From: Streptosporangium sp. NBC_01495
Lineage (GTDB): Bacteria > Actinomycetota > Actinomycetes > Streptosporangiales > Streptosporangiaceae
Assembly (NCBI RefSeq): GCF_036250735.1
Contig: NZ_CP109430.1
Span: forward strand, 5,580,001 to 5,644,000
DNA: 64,000 bases
Direction: 5' to 3'
Made by a program: the position numbers and the translations under genes. Within the stretch, counting starts at the first letter, position 1; every line of letters starts with the position of its first letter. The notes under the pieces are model-generated. The model was not told where the DNA came from. It did not search any database and saw only the letters and a list, made by a program, of their open reading frames with translations. Shown here piece by piece: positions 7,439 through 14,994 of the stretch.

Positions 7439-9789
7439 GCGTGGAGCTACGGGAGATGCTCGCCAAGAGCGCACCGAAGGAGAGGCTCACCGCTCACCTG
7501 GCGGCCACGCTAGCGGGCGCCGTCGTCCTGCGGCGGCGCGTCGGGAAGGTCGCTCTGCTGGAGCGGGCCACCGGTGGCCTGTTCTGGCCCGCCGCCTGTC
7601 TGGCCGGGCTGTGTCACGACGCCGGGAAGATCCCTGACGGGTTCCAGGCGATGCTCAGGGGTGCCGTCCGGTCCTGGGGTGAGCGGCACGAGGTCGTCTC
7701 GCTGGGCTTCCTGCCCGGACTGATCGGCGACGAGTCGCTGCTGCGCTGGGTGGCCACCGGTGTGGCCACCCATCACCGGTCGCTGGAGGGGGAACGCGGT
7801 TCGCTGACCCTGGCGTACGGCGGCGTTGCCGAGGAGGAGTGGCGGGAGCGGCTCCAGCCTCTTCCGGGGGACGTGGCCGCCGAACTCGCCGACTGGCTGG
7901 CGGCCACGGCGTTGCACGCGGGGCTGCCGGTCACGCCTTCCCAAGCCGAAGAACTGGACGTGCTCGGTGAGGCCCTGCGGTTGTTCGAGGGCGTGCTGGA
8001 GACGTGGGAACTCCCCGTCACCCCGGACGAAGGGCTCGCCGCCGTCCTCCTCCAGGGAGCCGTCACGCTGGCCGACCACGTCTCCTCCGCGCACGGCACG
8101 CTGCACGTCGGCCAGCCTCTCGACGCCGAGTTCCGGCCGGCGCTGGAAAAGACGTTCGCCGCCAAGGGCAGGGACCTGCGCCCGCACCAGATCGAGGCGG
8201 CGGCGGTGGACGGTCATCTCCTGCTCCGGGCTCCTACCGGCTCGGGAAAGACCGAGGCGGGGCTGCTGTGGGCGGCTGGGCAGGTCGCCGCGATCGCCGA
8301 CGAGACTGGTGGCGTGCCGAGGATCTTCTACACCCTGCCCTACCTGGCCTCGATCAACGCGATGTCGGAGCGGCTGGGGGCTCTGCTGGGAGACGGCACG
8401 CTGGTGGGGGTGATGCACTCGCGGGCCGCGTCCTACCACCTGGCCGCGTCCATCTGCCCGGAGGACGGTGAGGACGAGCACGTCGAGGCGGCACGAAAGG
8501 CCGTCTCCCGGGCTGCGGCGACCCGATTGTTCCGGGAGACCGTGCGGGTGGGCACACCGTACCAGATCCTGCGTGGCGCGCTGGCCGGTCCCGCGCATTC
8601 GGGAACGCTGCTCGACGCCGCGAACTCGGTGTTCGTGCTGGACGAGCTGCACGCCTACGATCCTCAGCGGCTCGGCTACATCCTGGCGACGGCCGGGCTG
8701 TGGGAACGGCTCGGCGGGCGGGTCGCCGTACTGTCGGCCACGCTGCCGGACGCTCTGGCACGCCTGTTCCGCGAGGTGCTCGACCAAGATGTTCATCCGG
8801 TCGAAGCTTCCACCTCGGGCGCCCAGCTGCGGCATCGGCTCGCGACGCGTGAACGGCACCTGACCGATCCGGAGTCCGTCGAGGAGATCAAGGGCCGGTT
8901 GGCGGGTGGCGAATCGGTGCTCGTGGTGGCCAACAATGTGGCCGACGCCCAGCACCTGTTCGCCGAGCTGGCGCCGGAGGTCGACGACGAGACCGCGTTC
9001 CTGCTGCACTCGCGGTTCCGCCGGATGGACCGGTCAGCTCTGGAGAGGGCCATCGGCGAACGCTTCGGCGTCGGCGGGCCCCGGAGGCCGGGGCTGGTGG
9101 TGGCCACCCAGGTCGTCGAGGTGAGCCTGGATGTGGACTTCGACTGCCTTTTCACCTCCGCGGCGCCCCTGGAGGCTCTGCTTCAGCGGTTCGGCCGGGT
9201 CAACCGGGTCGCGGACCGGCCGCCCGCCGACGTCGTCGTCCATCCGGCCACCTTCGCCGCCCGACGCGAGGGCGGCGAGGAGTTCGCCGACGGCGTCTAC
9301 CCCCGTTTCCCCGTCGAGGCGGGCTGGGAGATCCTGAGCCGCCACGACGGGGAGGAGGTCGACGAGGCGCACGCGCGGGTGTGGCTGGACGAGGTGTACG
9401 GCACGGCATGGGGCCGGGACTGGTACGACGAGGTGCTGGAGCACCGGACGGAATTCGCCGAGGCGTTCCTCGGCTTCGCATACCCCTTCGTCAGCCGCGA
9501 CGAGCTCGCCGAGCGGTTCGACGCGATGTTCGACGGCACGGAGGCGGTCCTCGCCCAGGACCGCGACGCCTACGAGGCGGACCTCAACCGGGTGAGCGGT
9601 GACGCGGCGGCGGGGCGCCTGCTGGCCGAGCGGTATCTGATCCCGATGCCGCACTGGGCCGCTCCCCTCACCTCGTGGGAGAAAAAACTCCGCCTGCGCG
9701 TCGTCAACGCCGACTACGACGAACGGCTGGGCCTGGGCGAGATCCACGGACCGGCCGCCCAGACTTATCAGGCGGGTGAGGTGCTGTGA
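7435..9789 (+). CDS. cas3: Cas3 HD nuclease-helicase
   Basis: Effector that unwinds and degrades target DNA after Cascade binding. The 784-residue protein has an N-terminal HD nuclease domain (GLCHDAGKIPDGFQ near residue 60) fused to an SF2 helicase: motif I RAPTGSGKTEAG near residue 265, motif II VLDELHAYDP near 400, motif III LSATLP near 435, motif V VATQVVEVSLDVDFD and motif VI LLQRFGRVNR near 590. All key motifs look intact. GTG at 7435 overlaps cas5 and its end overlaps cas4. Confidence 0.96.
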   Translation: MSVELREMLAKSAPKERLTAHLAATLAGAVVLRRRVGKVALLERATGGLFWPAACLAGLCHDAGKIPDGFQAMLRGAVRSWGERHEVVSLGFLPGLIGDESLLRWVATGVATHHRSLEGERGSLTLAYGGVAEEEWRERLQPLPGDVAAELADWLAATALHAGLPVTPSQAEELDVLGEALRLFEGVLETWELPVTPDEGLAAVLLQGAVTLADHVSSAHGTLHVGQPLDAEFRPALEKTFAAKGRDLRPHQIEAAAVDGHLLLRAPTGSGKTEAGLLWAAGQVAAIADETGGVPRIFYTLPYLASINAMSERLGALLGDGTLVGVMHSRAASYHLAASICPEDGEDEHVEAARKAVSRAAATRLFRETVRVGTPYQILRGALAGPAHSGTLLDAANSVFVLDELHAYDPQRLGYILATAGLWERLGGRVAVLSATLPDALARLFREVLDQDVHPVEASTSGAQLRHRLATRERHLTDPESVEEIKGRLAGGESVLVVANNVADAQHLFAELAPEVDDETAFLLHSRFRRMDRSALERAIGERFGVGGPRRPGLVVATQVVEVSLDVDFDCLFTSAAPLEALLQRFGRVNRVADRPPADVVVHPATFAARREGGEEFADGVYPRFPVEAGWEILSRHDGEEVDEAHARVWLDEVYGTAWGRDWYDEVLEHRTEFAEAFLGFAYPFVSRDELAERFDAMFDGTEAVLAQDRDAYEADLNRVSGDAAAGRLLAERYLIPMPHWAAPLTSWEKKLRLRVVNADYDERLGLGEIHGPAAQTYQAGEVL

Positions 9790-10283
9790 TCGGCCCCGAG
9801 GACGTGGGCGGGGTGCACGTCAAGTATCTCCACCACTGCCGAAGACAGCTCTGGCTCTACGCGCGGGGTGTTCGCCCCGAGCATCTCAGCACCACCGTCC
9901 AGATGGGCGAGGCCGTCCACGAGACCTCGTACACCCGCAGCTCGCCCGTCGACCTCGGCGCCGCGAAACTGGACCACCTCGACGGCGCGGCCTGGGTCCA
10001 CGAGGTCAAATCGTCCTCCAAGCCCGGTCGCGCCGACGAGGCCCAGGCCATGCACTACTGCTACCGGCTGCACGGCGTCGGGGTCGCGGCCCAGGGCGCG
10101 ATCCTGCACTATCCCAAGACCCGCCGCACCAAGCGCCTGCCGTACACCCCTCAGGCGGCCGAGCAGGCCGAGGCCGACATAGCCGCCGTCCTGGAGGTGG
10201 TCTCCGCGCCCGTCTCCCCACCGCTCCTCCCCCGGCCGTCCTGCCGGGGTTGCTCCTACCTCGACTACTGCTGGAACGAGTAG
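9786..10283 (+). CDS. cas4: Cas4 RecB-like exonuclease
   Basis: Cas4 trims and orients prespacers with Cas1-Cas2 so that spacers come from PAM-adjacent DNA. The 165-residue protein has one N-terminal cysteine (C18, in HHCRRQLW) and three C-terminal ones (SCRGCSYLDYCW), the four iron-sulfur ligands of the family, plus a RecB nuclease core with VHEVKSS near residue 77. GTG or ATG-like start overlaps cas3 by 4 bases and the stop directly abuts cas1. Confidence 0.93.
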   Translation: MIGPEDVGGVHVKYLHHCRRQLWLYARGVRPEHLSTTVQMGEAVHETSYTRSSPVDLGAAKLDHLDGAAWVHEVKSSSKPGRADEAQAMHYCYRLHGVGVAAQGAILHYPKTRRTKRLPYTPQAAEQAEADIAAVLEVVSAPVSPPLLPRPSCRGCSYLDYCWNE

Positions 10284-11264
10284 ATGCCCACCGCCACCCG
10301 AACCTACTGGCTCACCACGCCCTGCCGGATCCGCCGCAAGGACCAGTCACTGCGGATCGAACGGCCCGACGGCTCACCGGTGCACATCCCGATCACCGAC
10401 GTACGCGACATCGTGGCCTGCGAGCCCATCGACATCAACACGGCCGTGATCAGCCTGCTGAACCAGCACCGCGTCAACGTCCACTTTCTCAGTCACTACG
10501 GGGACTATGCCGGTTCACTGCTGACCTCCGACACGAGCACCTCCGGCCAGACCGTCATCGCCCAGGCCCGGCTGGCCGGCGACCCCGCGGCCTCACTGGA
10601 CATCGCCCGCGCGATCGTGGCGAGCACCGCGGCGAACGTACGCCGGGTGGTGGACCGAAAACTGCTGACCAGGCCGATGACCATACTGGAGTCCTCCATC
10701 GCCGGAGCGTCCAGCCGCGAGGAGCTCATGGGCGCCGAGGGCACCTTCCGCCGCTCGGCCTGGGCGGTGCTCGACACCCGCCTGCCCGACTGGCTGCGCC
10801 TGGACGGCCGTTCGCGCCGCCCTCCGCTCAACGCCGGGAACGCCTTCATCAGCTACGTCAACGGCATCACGTACGCACGGCTGCTGTCGGCGATCCGCCT
10901 CACCCCGCTGCACTCGGGCGTGGCCTTCCTGCACAGCAGCATGGAACGCCAGCGCCACTCCCTGGTCCTGGACCTCGCCGAGGTGTTCAAACCGCTGTTC
11001 GCCGAACGGCTTCTCCTCAGGCTCGCGGGCCGGGGCCAGCTCAAGCCCGCCCATTTCGATGTCGACGTCAACCAGGCGATGCTGAGCGAGCCCGGCCGCA
11101 AACTCGTCGTGCAGACGGTCCGGGACGAACTGGCCGTGACCATCCAGCATCGCGCCCTGGGCCGCAACGTCGCGTACGACGAGCTGCTCTATCTCGAAGC
11201 CCTCCAGCTCACCCGCACATGCCTGGAAGGCACCCCGTACAAGCCGTTCAGAATCTGGTGGTGA
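10284..11264 (+). CDS. cas1: Cas1 integrase
   Basis: Catalytic integrase of spacer acquisition. The 326-residue protein carries the metal-binding residues in their usual contexts: Glu152 in GAEGTFRRSAW, His217 in GVAFLHSS, and Asp230/Glu233 in LVLDLAEVFKP. ATG starts immediately after the cas4 stop; cas2 follows after 7 bases. All active-site residues are present, so adaptation may still work even though cas6 is broken. Confidence 0.97.
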   Translation: MPTATRTYWLTTPCRIRRKDQSLRIERPDGSPVHIPITDVRDIVACEPIDINTAVISLLNQHRVNVHFLSHYGDYAGSLLTSDTSTSGQTVIAQARLAGDPAASLDIARAIVASTAANVRRVVDRKLLTRPMTILESSIAGASSREELMGAEGTFRRSAWAVLDTRLPDWLRLDGRSRRPPLNAGNAFISYVNGITYARLLSAIRLTPLHSGVAFLHSSMERQRHSLVLDLAEVFKPLFAERLLLRLAGRGQLKPAHFDVDVNQAMLSEPGRKLVVQTVRDELAVTIQHRALGRNVAYDELLYLEALQLTRTCLEGTPYKPFRIWW

Positions 11265-11271
11265 GGTCCCC

Positions 11272-11535
11272 GTGTACGTCGTGGTGGTCTACGACACCCT
11301 GGCCAAACGCAACGCCGCCATCCTGCGGCTGTGCCGCCAATACCTTCACCACGTGCAGCGGAGCGTGTTCGAGGGCGCCCTCAGTCCCGCACAACTACGG
11401 CGCTTCCACCACAAGGTCACAGAGGTGATCGACACCGGCTACGACAGTGTCCTGGTCTTCACCTTCCCACCCGGCACCACCCCCGAACGCCACGAATGGG
11501 GCATCGCCCAACCCGCTCCCAGCGATATCCTTTAA
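11272..11535 (+). CDS. cas2: Cas2 adaptation protein
   Basis: Small dimeric ferredoxin-fold protein that bridges two Cas1 dimers. It has 87 residues, starts with GTG at 11272 (MYVVVVYD with the conserved Asp8), and has the expected FEG and a C-terminal strand region. It is the last gene of the operon, ending shortly before the leader of the right CRISPR array. Confidence 0.95.
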   Translation: MYVVVVYDTLAKRNAAILRLCRQYLHHVQRSVFEGALSPAQLRRFHHKVTEVIDTGYDSVLVFTFPPGTTPERHEWGIAQPAPSDIL

Positions 11536-11540
11536 CCCGC

Positions 11541-11666
11541 CACTCCATGATGATCATGAGCCTTTGCAACAAACCTCCGGGGTTTCTTGCACAACCGGAG
11601 GTTCACTGCAAAACACCGCTCTTCGTCGTCGGTATTGCACTCGCTGACCTGCGGCTTTACCGTGGG
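11541..11666 (+). promoter_or_regulatory. Leader and promoter of the right CRISPR array
   Basis: TTGCAC (11635-11640) and TACCGT (11658-11663), 17 bp apart, form a likely housekeeping promoter whose start would lie in or beside the first repeat. Upstream, arms AACCTCCGG (11572-11580) and CCGGAGGTT (11595-11603) lie inside outer TTTGCA/TGCAAA arms. The same elements occur in mirrored orientation at 181-300, so they are conserved between the two leaders. Confidence 0.8.
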
Positions 11667-12492
11667 GTCCTCATCGCCCTTACGAGGGGTCGCAACTGAA
11701 CTACGGCCACCTCGGCAAGAAGATGACGGACGTGTCCTCATCGCCCTTACGAGGGGTCGCAACCGGCGCTGACGAACGCGGAGTGGACCAGGCCAGCGGG
11801 TCCTCATCGCCCTTACGAGGGGTCGCAACGACATCAGGGCGCCTCCTGGCCGTGGTGGATGGCCAGTCCTCATCGCCCTTACGAGGGGTCGCAACCCGGC
11901 CGTCCGCGCCGCCCGGATCAGCTTGTGATCCGGTCCTCATCGCCCTTACGAGGGGTCGCAACCCGAGCGAGGCGGACCCGAACCCCGTTCGACTAGTCCT
12001 GTCCTCATCGCCCTTACGAGGGGTCGCAACATGTCACCGCGTTGTCCGATGAGGACCTGCTGGACGTCCTCATCGCCCTTACGAGGGGTCGCAACGGCGG
12101 CAACTCCATCAGCTCGTTGAACATCTGCTTGTCCTCATCGCCCTTACGAGGGGTCGCAACGCGGCATGCTGATCTTCCCCGACGCCAAACAGTCCTTGTC
12201 CTCATCGCCCTTACGAGGGGTCGCAACCCGTTCAGGTACGCCTTCACGTCATCGGACAGGACGTGTCCTCATCGCCCTTACGAGGGGTCGCAACCTGGCG
12301 AGCCCCGGGGCTTCCTTCGTCGTGCGGGCCGTCCTCATCGCCCTTACGAGGGGTCGCAACATGCCGTAGCGGCGGGCGTCGCCGCACGCGATGAGGTCCT
12401 CATCGCCCTTACGAGGGGTCGCAACGGCGGGCAGCTGCACGCGTCGGCCAGGACGCTCACGCGTCCTCATCACCCTTACGAGGGGTCGCAAC
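11667..12492 (+). CRISPR. Right CRISPR array, 13 repeats and 12 spacers
   Basis: Thirty-base repeats start at 11667, 11734, 11800, 11866, 11933, 12001, 12066, 12131, 12198, 12265, 12331, 12396 and 12463. Spacers are 35-38 bp and all differ. The repeat begins GTCCTCATCG and ends GAGGGGTCGCAAC; the last copy has one change (TCATCACCC), the usual decay at the leader-distal end. The inner stem CCCTT/AGGGG includes a T-G wobble at base 14. Repeat length, cas gene order and Cas8b fit type I-B. Confidence 0.98.
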
Positions 12493-12664
12493 CGGGGATG
12501 TTCTTCCGATCAGGACAAGCCGCCGTCCGGTCGTTTCCAGGCTCGCCATACCGGGCCTGATGACGTGGAGCGCAGGGCTCCGGAGACCTACACGACCAAA
12601 CGCGATGCCGAGGTCTGGTCGAGCAGGAAGGAATCCCTCTTTTTTCCCGCGCGGGAGCCGCGGG

Positions 12665-12694
12665 TTGACAGGCCCCACGGCCGGCGGAGACCGT
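12665..12694 (+). promoter_or_regulatory. Probable promoter of the signal peptidase gene
   Basis: A perfect TTGACA at 12665-12670 is followed 18 bp later by GACCGT (12689-12694). Transcription would begin near 12701, leaving a very short leader before the TTG at 12720. Confidence 0.5.
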
Positions 12695-12719
12695 TACCCC
12701 GGAACAGATCGGCCCTTCC

Positions 12720-13208
12720 TTGGACCGGCAGCGGAAAGGTACGGCGACGTTGATCATCGGTGGGCTACTCTTCGGTGTTCTCCTCTTGGCCGCGGGCGCT
12801 TCCTGGGCTCGCCGAAGCTATATGGTGATCATCGTTGACGGAACGAGCATGACGCCGACGCTGACCGACGGCGACCGCGTCCTGGTGCGGCGGCGACGGC
12901 TCGATCAGGTGAGCCGGGGCAATGTCGTCGTGCTCGAGCCTCCGCTGGATCCTTCCGGTCGGTACATGCCCGGGCCGTCCGGTCCGGACGGCCGACGCTG
13001 GAACATCAAGCGGGTCGCCGCGTTGCCCGGTGATCCGGTGCCGGCGGGGATCACGGCCGGTGCCGCCATGGCTCTGGTGCCTTCCGGGGCGGTGGTGGTC
13101 CTCGGTGACAACCCGGCGGACAGTGTCGACTCCCGACAGCGAGGGTTCTTTCCCGCGGACCAGGTGCTCGGCGTCGCACTGCGCCGGTTGGGCGGGTCGG
13201 CCCTTTGA
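12720..13208 (+). CDS. S26-family signal peptidase (type I-like)
   Basis: Membrane serine protease that removes leader or signal peptides. The 162-residue protein has a basic N-terminus, one membrane segment (about residues 10-28), the catalytic Ser43 in DGTSMTPTL, Lys97 in RWNIKRVAALPGD, and the C-terminal box VVLGDNPADSVDSRQRGFF. Start is uncertain: TTG at 12720 keeps the basic pre-membrane residues, TTG at 12750 is the next option. It is not beside housekeeping secretion genes but upstream of a SARP regulator, a Cys-rich peptide and an ABC exporter, so a dedicated leader peptidase role is inferred. The IS605-type element follows its stop directly. Confidence 0.85.
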   Translation: MDRQRKGTATLIIGGLLFGVLLLAAGASWARRSYMVIIVDGTSMTPTLTDGDRVLVRRRRLDQVSRGNVVVLEPPLDPSGRYMPGPSGPDGRRWNIKRVAALPGDPVPAGITAGAAMALVPSGAVVVLGDNPADSVDSRQRGFFPADQVLGVALRRLGGSAL

Positions 13209-13221
13209 CATCCACTCCGCC

Positions 13222-14445
13222 CTAAAGGACGGAGATTCCCGTCTGCCGCGCGTGCGGCTGCGGGTGGGTTACTGCTTCTTCGCGCGGTGCCGGAACACGT
13301 CCCGGTCTTACCTGCGCTCCACAGTCGTTTAGCCTCTCCGTCTGCCCGGCGGCGAGGATGTTGATCGCGGCGTTGATGTCCCGGTCGTGGGTGGCACCAC
13401 ATCCGCACGTCCACGACCGGATGGTGAGCGGCATCGAGGTGGCGATGGTGCCGCACGCCGAGCACAGCTTCGACGACGGGAACCAGCGGTCGATCTTGGC
13501 GAAGTGGCGGCCGTACCTGACGGCCTTGTACTCCAGCATGGCGACGAACTGTGACCAGCCCGCGTCGTGCACGCTCTTGGCCAGCTTGGTGCGCGCCAGA
13601 GCCGACACCGCAAGGTCTTCCACGTACACCGCTTGGTTGTCGCGGATCAACGTGGTGGAGAGCTTGTGTGCCCAGTCTCGGCGTGTGTCGGTCACCTTGG
13701 CGTACGCCTTGGCAACCTTGAGCTTGGCCTTGCCCCGGTTCGCCGAGCCCTTCTTTGTGCGGCTCAGCGCCTTCTGCGCCCTGCGGAGTTTCTTGGCCGC
13801 GCGCCGCAGGATGCGCGGGTTGTCCACCTTCTCGCCGTCCGACATCACCGCGAAGTGCGTCAGACCCAGATCGATACCAATCTCGGGGCTCGTCTCGGGC
13901 AACGGCTCGTCGGAGGTCTCGACCACGAACGACGCGAAGTACCGGCCCGCCGAGTCCTTGATCACCGTCACCGAGGATGGGTCCGACGGCAGCGACCGCG
14001 ACCAGCGAACCGGCACATCCCCGATCTTCGGCAACCGCAGGCGGCCCGACTCGGTGACCGTGAACCGGGCGTTCTTGGTGAACCGGATCGCTTGGCGGGA
14101 GTCCTTGCGCGACCGAAACCGGGGCGGGCCGACTTTGCGGCCCTTGCGCTTGCCTGCCAGGGAAGCGAAGAAGGTGCGGTAGGCGGTGTTCAGATCGGCG
14201 AGCGCCTGCTGAAGGATCACGGCTGAGACTTCGCCCAGCCACGCCCGCTGCGGGGTCTGCTTGGCCTGAGTGATGATCCGCTTGGACAGATCCCCGTCCG
14301 AGATGTATGGCAAATTCGCCGCGCGGGCATCGGCCCGCATACGCAGCCCGTCGTTGAACACCACGCGGGCGCACCCGAACGCCCGTGCCAGCGCGGCACG
14401 CTGGTCGCCGTCGGGATACACCCGGTAGTTGTAACGAAGCCGCAC
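13222..14445 (-). CDS. tnpB: TnpB, RNA-guided nuclease of the IS605-type element
   Basis: The 407-residue protein has the TnpB plan: N-terminal helix-turn-helix-like domain (MRLRYNYRVYP), a RuvC nuclease split into IGIDLGLTHFA (Asp), YVEDLAVSALA (Glu) and HDRDINAAINI (Asp), with a zinc finger (CSACG and CGCG) before the last Asp. TnpB proteins cut DNA guided by an RNA from the 3' end of the element; here that RNA would run past the stop to about 13209 and take its guide from the antisense 3' end of the signal peptidase gene. All catalytic residues appear present. Start is GTG at 14445. Confidence 0.93.
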   Translation of the reverse strand: MRLRYNYRVYPDGDQRAALARAFGCARVVFNDGLRMRADARAANLPYISDGDLSKRIITQAKQTPQRAWLGEVSAVILQQALADLNTAYRTFFASLAGKRKGRKVGPPRFRSRKDSRQAIRFTKNARFTVTESGRLRLPKIGDVPVRWSRSLPSDPSSVTVIKDSAGRYFASFVVETSDEPLPETSPEIGIDLGLTHFAVMSDGEKVDNPRILRRAAKKLRRAQKALSRTKKGSANRGKAKLKVAKAYAKVTDTRRDWAHKLSTTLIRDNQAVYVEDLAVSALARTKLAKSVHDAGWSQFVAMLEYKAVRYGRHFAKIDRWFPSSKLCSACGTIATSMPLTIRSWTCGCGATHDRDINAAINILAAGQTERLNDCGAQVRPGRVPAPREEAVTHPQPHARQTGISVL

Positions 14446-14467
14446 CCGTTAATTCTATCGTTGGTTT

Positions 14468-14884
14468 ATGGCCGAACACGAAGACATCAGGACCGGCAGG
14501 CACTGCGTTTTTGCCCTGCATGCGCATTTGGTCTTCGTGACCAGGTTTCGGCACCGGGTGTTCACCGACCCCCACCTGAGCAGGATGGAGGAGATCATGC
14601 GGGACGTGTGCGCCGACTTCGAGACCGAGCTTGCCGAGTTCAACGGCGAGAACAATCACGTCCACCTATTGATGAACTTCCCGCCCAAGATCGCCCTGTC
14701 CAAACTCGTCAACTCGTTGAAGGGCGTATCCTCACGCAGGATGCGCACCGAGTTTCCCGAGTCGGCCCGTCACTGTTACCGGGCGAACAGGCTGTGGTCG
14801 GGCTCATACTTCGCCGGGTCGGTGGGCGGCGTACCGATCAGCGTCCTGCGCCGGTGCATCGAGCGGCAAAACCGCCCGGCTTAG
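14468..14884 (+). CDS. tnpA: TnpA, Y1 single-strand transposase (IS200/IS605)
   Basis: The 138-residue HUH transposase has the His-hydrophobic-His motif in NNHVHLLMNFPP and the nucleophilic tyrosine expected in the SYFAGSVGG region near residue 116. Length is normal for the family, so it looks complete. It starts 22 bases from the tnpB start and reads away from it. Confidence 0.93.
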   Translation: MAEHEDIRTGRHCVFALHAHLVFVTRFRHRVFTDPHLSRMEEIMRDVCADFETELAEFNGENNHVHLLMNFPPKIALSKLVNSLKGVSSRRMRTEFPESARHCYRANRLWSGSYFAGSVGGVPISVLRRCIERQNRPA

Positions 14885-14994
14885 GGCACGCTCAGGCCCT
14901 CAGGGGCCTTCCCGCGCGGGCCTTCACCCCCGGCCTGAAGGCCGGAGCACTGACCCGCATTCTGGTAGCCGGCGCCAGGGCCGGCGAGGAAGGG

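Larger units (their letters stand above)
13209..14950. mobile_element. IS605-type element with divergent tnpA and tnpB
   Basis: A Y1 transposase and a TnpB gene diverge from about 14455. Subterminal hairpins mark both ends: CTCCG/CGGAG with inner CC/GG at 13215-13234 near the tnpB end, and CCGGCCTGAAGGCCGG at 14930-14945 near the tnpA end. IS605 elements transpose as single strands and leave no target duplication, so exact ends are approximate. It sits between the stop of the signal peptidase and the start of the SARP regulator. Confidence 0.85.

Noticed and set aside
11667-12492. Spacers matching DNA in this window
   Set aside because: Reading the spacers against the window by eye gave no convincing match; a proper search was not possible.
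14461-14994. Long in-frame extension upstream of the SARP regulator
   Set aside because: It runs through tnpA in another frame and the transposon end; the DNA-binding domain starts right at ATG 14995 with a good ribosome site.
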